In this document: positions 14,273-17,260 of the stretch, in pieces
Numbering within the stretch: the first letter of the stretch is position 1
How the letters are laid out: every line of letters begins with the position of its first letter
Origin: Treponema sp.
GTDB taxonomy: Bacteria > Spirochaetota > Spirochaetia > Treponematales > Breznakiellaceae
Assembly: GCA_031272575.1 (NCBI GenBank)
Contig: JAISTO010000195.1
Location: 1 to 17,260 of the forward strand
Direction of reading: 5' to 3'
DNA: 17,260 nucleotides
The notes under the pieces: model-generated
Seen by the model: the letters and a program-made list of their open reading frames with translations, nothing else
Told to the model about the DNA's origin: nothing
Databases searched by the model: none
Position numbers and translations under genes: made by a program

Positions 14273-15392
14273 GCTCGCTCCCGTGCGGCCCGGTCGCGTT
14301 CACCACCAGGCCCGCGGCGAGCAGGGTGGTGGCGAGGGAGGAGCCGCCGGCCGAGAAGAACGGGAGCGGGATGCCGGTCGCGGGGAGGGCGCCGGCGGTC
14401 ACGGCCACGTTGAGCAGGGCCTGGCTCGTTATCATGGTGACCAGGCCGAGGCCCAGAAGCCGCGCGAACGAGTCCTCCTGCTTCAGCGAGGAGCGGTAAC
14501 CCTGGAACGCGAAGAGGCCGAAGAGCAGCATGAAGAGCAGCACCCCAAAAAACCCCGCCTCTTCCGCGTACGACGAAAAAATAAAGTCACTCTGAATCTC
14601 CGGGACGCTCGCGATCTTGCGGGTGCCCTGTCCCAGGCCCCGGCCCCAGAAGCCGCCCGAACTGATCGACAGTATCGACGAGTGCACCTGGTAGCCCGCC
14701 CGCTGCGGCTCCCAGTCCGGCCAGATGAAACTCATCAGGCGGGTCAGACGATGCTCCCGCGTCAGGATCAAGAGGCTCGACAGGGGGAGCAGCATGGCAA
14801 TCGCGGAGATAAAGAATGACGGCTTTACCCCGGCGAAGAAAAAGATGACGAGCGCGTTGAGCGCGATGAAGATCGCGGTGGAGAAGTTGTTCTGCAGATA
14901 GATCAGCACGAAGAAGAGCGCGGTGATCAGCACGGGCGGGAGCACGGTGTGCACGAAACTGTGCTCGTCATCCTCTTTTTTGGCGAAGATGTGCGCGAGG
15001 TAGATCGGGAGGCAGAGTTTCACCAGTTCGGAGGGCTGGTACGACCAGCTCCCTATGCGTATCCAGCGGGCCGCGCCGTTTTTCAGCATGCCCACCCCGG
15101 GCACGAAGGTGAGGGCGCAGAGGAACATGGTCCCGATGACGAGGGGGCCGACCGCGCGGCGGAGCCAATCGAGCGGCGCCTTCGACGCGAGCGCGAAGAG
15201 CGCGAGGCCCGCCACGGCCATCAGCCCCTGCCTCACCGTGAAGTAGAGGCCGTTATCGAAAAAGCGCCGCGCGTACGCGTACGACGCGGAGTAGAGCGTG
15301 ACCAGCCCGAGACCCGTCAGCAGAAAAACGCTCCCCTGCAGGAGGTGGTTACGCCGGGGCACTGCCAGCCCCCCATCGAAATGGTATCCCAT
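14259..15392 (-). CDS. ftsW: Peptidoglycan glycosyltransferase FtsW (SEDS family)
   Basis: Polytopic SEDS protein that polymerises lipid II at the septum. The 377-residue product has about ten hydrophobic segments, the LYSASYAYA region early, the SWSYQPSELVKL motif with its family-typical glutamate, a GRGLGQGTRKIASVPEIQSDFIFSSYAEEAGF periplasmic loop, and the C-terminal PFFSAGGSSL signature. FtsW is preferred over RodA because of the division-cluster setting. The start is taken as the second of two adjacent ATGs (15395 and 15392), since AGAGGGG, overlapping the mraY stop, lies too close to the first. The last residues GGV and the TAG stop fall in the arm of element R9. murG and murC, often next in such clusters, are absent. 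Confidence 0.94.
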   Translation of the reverse strand: MGYHFDGGLAVPRRNHLLQGSVFLLTGLGLVTLYSASYAYARRFFDNGLYFTVRQGLMAVAGLALFALASKAPLDWLRRAVGPLVIGTMFLCALTFVPGVGMLKNGAARWIRIGSWSYQPSELVKLCLPIYLAHIFAKKEDDEHSFVHTVLPPVLITALFFVLIYLQNNFSTAIFIALNALVIFFFAGVKPSFFISAIAMLLPLSSLLILTREHRLTRLMSFIWPDWEPQRAGYQVHSSILSISSGGFWGRGLGQGTRKIASVPEIQSDFIFSSYAEEAGFFGVLLFMLLFGLFAFQGYRSSLKQEDSFARLLGLGLVTMITSQALLNVAVTAGALPATGIPLPFFSAGGSSLATTLLAAGLVVNATGPHGSERGGV

Positions 15393-15400
15393 CATCCCCT

Positions 15401-16480
15401 CTATTGAATCTTCAGGCTCGAAAGCCCGACGATGGCGAAAAGCCCGGCCAGTATCCAAAAGCGCACCACGACCTGCGACTCCTTCCATCCGCATAGTTCA
15501 AAATGATGATGCAGCGGCGCCATTTTGAACACCCGCTTCTTCCGCAGTTTGAATGAAAGCACCTGCACTATCACACTGAGCATCTCCAAAATGAAGACGC
15601 CGCCGACTATCACTATGAGCACCTCTTTCTTCACCATCAAGGAGATGATGGCCACCACGCCCCCAAGCGAGAGGCTCCCCACATCCCCCATGAAGACCTC
15701 GGCGGGGTGCGTGTTGTACCAGAGGAACCCGATGCAGGCCCCCACCGCGGCCATGCAAAAGACGGTGAGTTCCCCGCTTCCCGGTATGAAGGGGATGCCG
15801 AGGTACTCCGCGTAGACCTTGTGGCCGGAGAGGTAGCAGAGGATGGCGAGCGTAATAAACATGAGGATGAGGAGCCCGGCCAGAAGCCCGTCGAGGCCAT
15901 CCGAAAAGTTCACCGCGTTCGACTCCCCCATGATCAGGAGGACGCCAAAGGGCACCCAGAGGACGCCGAGGTCCACCAGGGGGTTTTTGAGGAAGGGTAT
16001 ATACAGTTTGGTGGCCTGCTCCCCCTCGAAGCGGTAGAGAATCAGCATGACAAGGAGCGCGATCGCGAACTGTGCCGCGAGTTTGGCCCAGGCGGGCAGC
16101 CCGGCGGAGTTGTGCCGCGTCACCTTGAGGTAGTCGTCCAGGAAGCCGACGAGCCCGAGCGCAAGGAAGGCCCCCATAAGGAGCCAGACCTTGTAGTTGT
16201 GCAGGTCCATCCAGAGGACCATCGAGAGCGTCATCGACAGGATGATGAAGATGCCCCCCATGGTGGGGGTGCCGCTCTTCGCCAGGTGGGTCGCCGGGCC
16301 GTCATCCCGCACCGACTGCCCCACCTTGAGGGCCCGCAGCGCCGCGATGATCCGCGGCCCGAACAGGAAGCAGATGAGCAGCGTCGAGAGCGCCGCGTAC
16401 GCGCTGCGGAAACTGAGGTACTGAAACACGTTGAGCGGCGTGAAGTACTTCACCAGCGGATACACAAATTCCAAAAACAC
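15401..16480 (-). CDS. mraY: Phospho-MurNAc-pentapeptide-transferase MraY
   Basis: Integral membrane enzyme that moves phospho-MurNAc-pentapeptide from UDP to undecaprenyl phosphate, making lipid I. The 359-residue product has about ten transmembrane segments and the key motifs: THLAKSGTPTMGG (64-76), GFLDDYLKV (112-120, paired catalytic Asp), NFSDGLDGL (191-199), MGDVGSL (264-270) and APLHHHFE (321-328). The start is a GTG directly after the murF TAA, with GGAGGGG eight bases upstream. It ends five to eight bases before ftsW. No element lies at either junction, and the three genes look like one tightly coupled unit. Confidence 0.97.
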   Translation of the reverse strand: MFLEFVYPLVKYFTPLNVFQYLSFRSAYAALSTLLICFLFGPRIIAALRALKVGQSVRDDGPATHLAKSGTPTMGGIFIILSMTLSMVLWMDLHNYKVWLLMGAFLALGLVGFLDDYLKVTRHNSAGLPAWAKLAAQFAIALLVMLILYRFEGEQATKLYIPFLKNPLVDLGVLWVPFGVLLIMGESNAVNFSDGLDGLLAGLLILMFITLAILCYLSGHKVYAEYLGIPFIPGSGELTVFCMAAVGACIGFLWYNTHPAEVFMGDVGSLSLGGVVAIISLMVKKEVLIVIVGGVFILEMLSVIVQVLSFKLRKKRVFKMAPLHHHFELCGWKESQVVVRFWILAGLFAIVGLSSLKIQ

Positions 16481-17260
16481 TTAACTGTCCCCTCCGTTCA
16501 CAATAAGGTCTTTTAAGGCTGAAATTGAACACACCTCTTCCAGCGCGCAGGCCCGCGACCCCTTAAGCAGGACGAAGTCCCCGGGCCGCAGGTAGTCATC
16601 GAGGGCGTCACGCAGGGCGTCGAGGGTAGTATAGGGAGTAGGGAGTAGGGAGTAGGGAGTGGCTGCGTGATGAGAGCAAGCCGCCCCGCCTTCGAGCCTC
16701 GCTGTGCCTCCAATTGCGGTGTCCCTTCCCTCGCGTTCCGCGGCACTCCCCCCCACTCCCCACTCCCTACTCCCCACTCCCCATGCATCGCCATACAGAA
16801 ACACCCTATCCGCCCCGCCTTTTGCGAGCGCGCTTAGCACCGCGCGGTGAGCCGCTTCGCTTGCGGCCCCCAGTTCCCGCATCTCGCCGAGCACGTAGAC
16901 CTTGCGGCCTTTCCAGGGCAGGGCATCGCAGAAGGCGAGGGCCTCCCGCATGCTGTCCGGGTTGGCGTTGTACGAGTCGCGGTAGAGGGTGACCGGCCCC
17001 CGGAAGAGTTCCCCGCGGCCGGCGAGAGGCTTCGCGGCGGCAAGGGCCTCCCGCGCCGCCGCGTCCCCCACGCCCGCCTCGCGCGCGATGGCCCAGGCCG
17101 CAAGGGCGTCCGCAAGATAATGCCGCCCCCCCAGGGGGAAGACCACATCAGCGGAACCCACCCGCACCCGCCACCCCTCAAGCCCGAGCTCACGAGGGGG
17201 CACGTCCCAGTCAAACGCGGCGTCATCCGCCCGTCCGCCGTCCCCTCGTCCACCGTCCGC
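16481..17260 (-). CDS. murF: UDP-MurNAc-tripeptide--D-alanyl-D-alanine ligase MurF (5' partial, with insertion)
   Basis: MurF adds D-Ala-D-Ala to the UDP-MurNAc tripeptide in the cytoplasm. The 259 visible residues lack the N-terminal and ATP-binding regions, which lie past the right edge. The frame is open to 17260, so the internal GTG at 17203 is not the start. Recognisable parts are VFPLGGRHYLADALAAW, LYRDSYNANPDSMREAL, GRKVYVLGEMRELG, and DYLRPGDFVLLKGSRACALEEV near the end. Between VFLYGDA and TTLDALRDAL lie about 50 residues encoded by element R10 (16632-16782), including GVGSREWGVGG and TPYSLLPTPY. They are in frame and free of stops. The stop TAA touches the mraY GTG. Whether the enlarged C-terminal domain is functional cannot be judged here, but the intact reading frame on both sides suggests it is. 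Confidence 0.9.
   Translation of the reverse strand, partial: ADGGRGDGGRADDAAFDWDVPPRELGLEGWRVRVGSADVVFPLGGRHYLADALAAWAIAREAGVGDAAAREALAAAKPLAGRGELFRGPVTLYRDSYNANPDSMREALAFCDALPWKGRKVYVLGEMRELGAASEAAHRAVLSALAKGGADRVFLYGDAWGVGSREWGVGGSAAEREGRDTAIGGTARLEGGAACSHHAATPYSLLPTPYTTLDALRDALDDYLRPGDFVLLKGSRACALEEVCSISALKDLIVNGGDS
16632..16782. repeat. Heptamer-armed element R10, in frame inside murF
   Basis: Left G-rich arm 16632-16663 (four TAGGGAG-type units then TGGC) and right C-rich arm about 16745-16782 (CCCCACT, CCCTACT units), the same arm sequences as the intergenic copies. The core (16664-16744) is a different type. It lacks the ACTACCGG hairpin and has no obvious long inverted repeat. On the murF strand the whole copy reads through without a stop, because its single TAG (16767-16769) is out of frame. 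It sits between two conserved stretches of the MurF C-terminal domain. Confidence 0.85.
17228..17260 (-). repeat. Possible GGACGG-type heptamer tract at the window edge in murF
   Basis: On the murF strand the sequence from the edge reads as approximate heptamers (GGACGGT, GGACGAG, GGGACGG, CGGACGG) and encodes a Gly/Asp/Arg-rich run, ADGGRGDGGRADD. The units resemble the GGTGGAC arms of element R3. No partner arm is visible to its left, so this may be a lone array or simply a GC-rich coding stretch. Confidence 0.35.

Noticed and set aside
16481..17203. murF starting at the GTG at 17203
   Set aside because: The frame continues open to the window edge, and the visible part lacks the ATP-binding half of MurF, so this is an internal codon.

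Overview
The window is GC-rich bacterial DNA. It carries sixteen protein-coding genes, all on the minus strand. In transcription order (right to left) they are murF (5' end off the window), mraY, ftsW, ftsQ/divIB, ftsA, ftsZ, xerD-like, a membrane-anchored TPR gene, dprA, topA, xerC-like, hslV, hslU, flgB, flgC and fliE. This couples a reduced division/cell-wall cluster to a dprA-topA-xerC-hslVU-flgBC-fliE block. From memory of treponeme gene order, this suggests a high-GC member of the Spirochaetes (Treponema relatives). No 16S or marker comparison was possible, so the assignment is inference. The second half also parallels the Bacillus dprA-topA-codV-clpQ-clpY-codY-flgB order, without trmFO and codY.

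Layout: 14259-17260 holds precursor synthesis and flippase/scaffold genes (murF, mraY, ftsW). 10364-14091 holds the divisome core (ftsQ, ftsA, ftsZ). 4198-10218 holds chromosome processing (xerD, TPR protein, dprA, topA, xerC). 1722-3978 holds the HslVU protease. 85-1542 holds the flagellar rod and MS-ring adaptor genes. Genes either overlap or abut (7 junctions with gaps of 9 bp or less, or overlaps) or are separated by 137-294 bp.

The striking feature is what fills those longer gaps. Every one of the eight gaps above 10 bp contains one copy of the same type of element. It has a G-rich heptamer array on the left, a core (in most copies with an 8-bp ACTACCGG/CCGGTAGT hairpin), and a C-rich heptamer array on the right that is the inverted repeat of the first. 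A ninth copy sits in frame inside murF and adds about 50 residues. A tenth, partial copy starts the window just after fliE. Cores occur in both orientations. In six genes (topA, xerD, ftsW, flgC, hslU, fliE) the TAG stop codon is made by the heptamer array, and in topA, xerD and ftsW the last residues are element-derived. I recognise no named family that matches the whole structure. The arms recall the short tandem heptamers (STRR) of filamentous cyanobacteria and the hairpin recalls REP/MITE elements. This is the best candidate for something undescribed here.

Other points are a possible sigma-28-type flagellar promoter just upstream of flgB, an enlarged low-complexity I-domain in HslU, and spurious N-terminal extensions of ftsZ, ftsQ and xerC if the longest open frame is taken, because the C-rich strand of the element has no stop codons.
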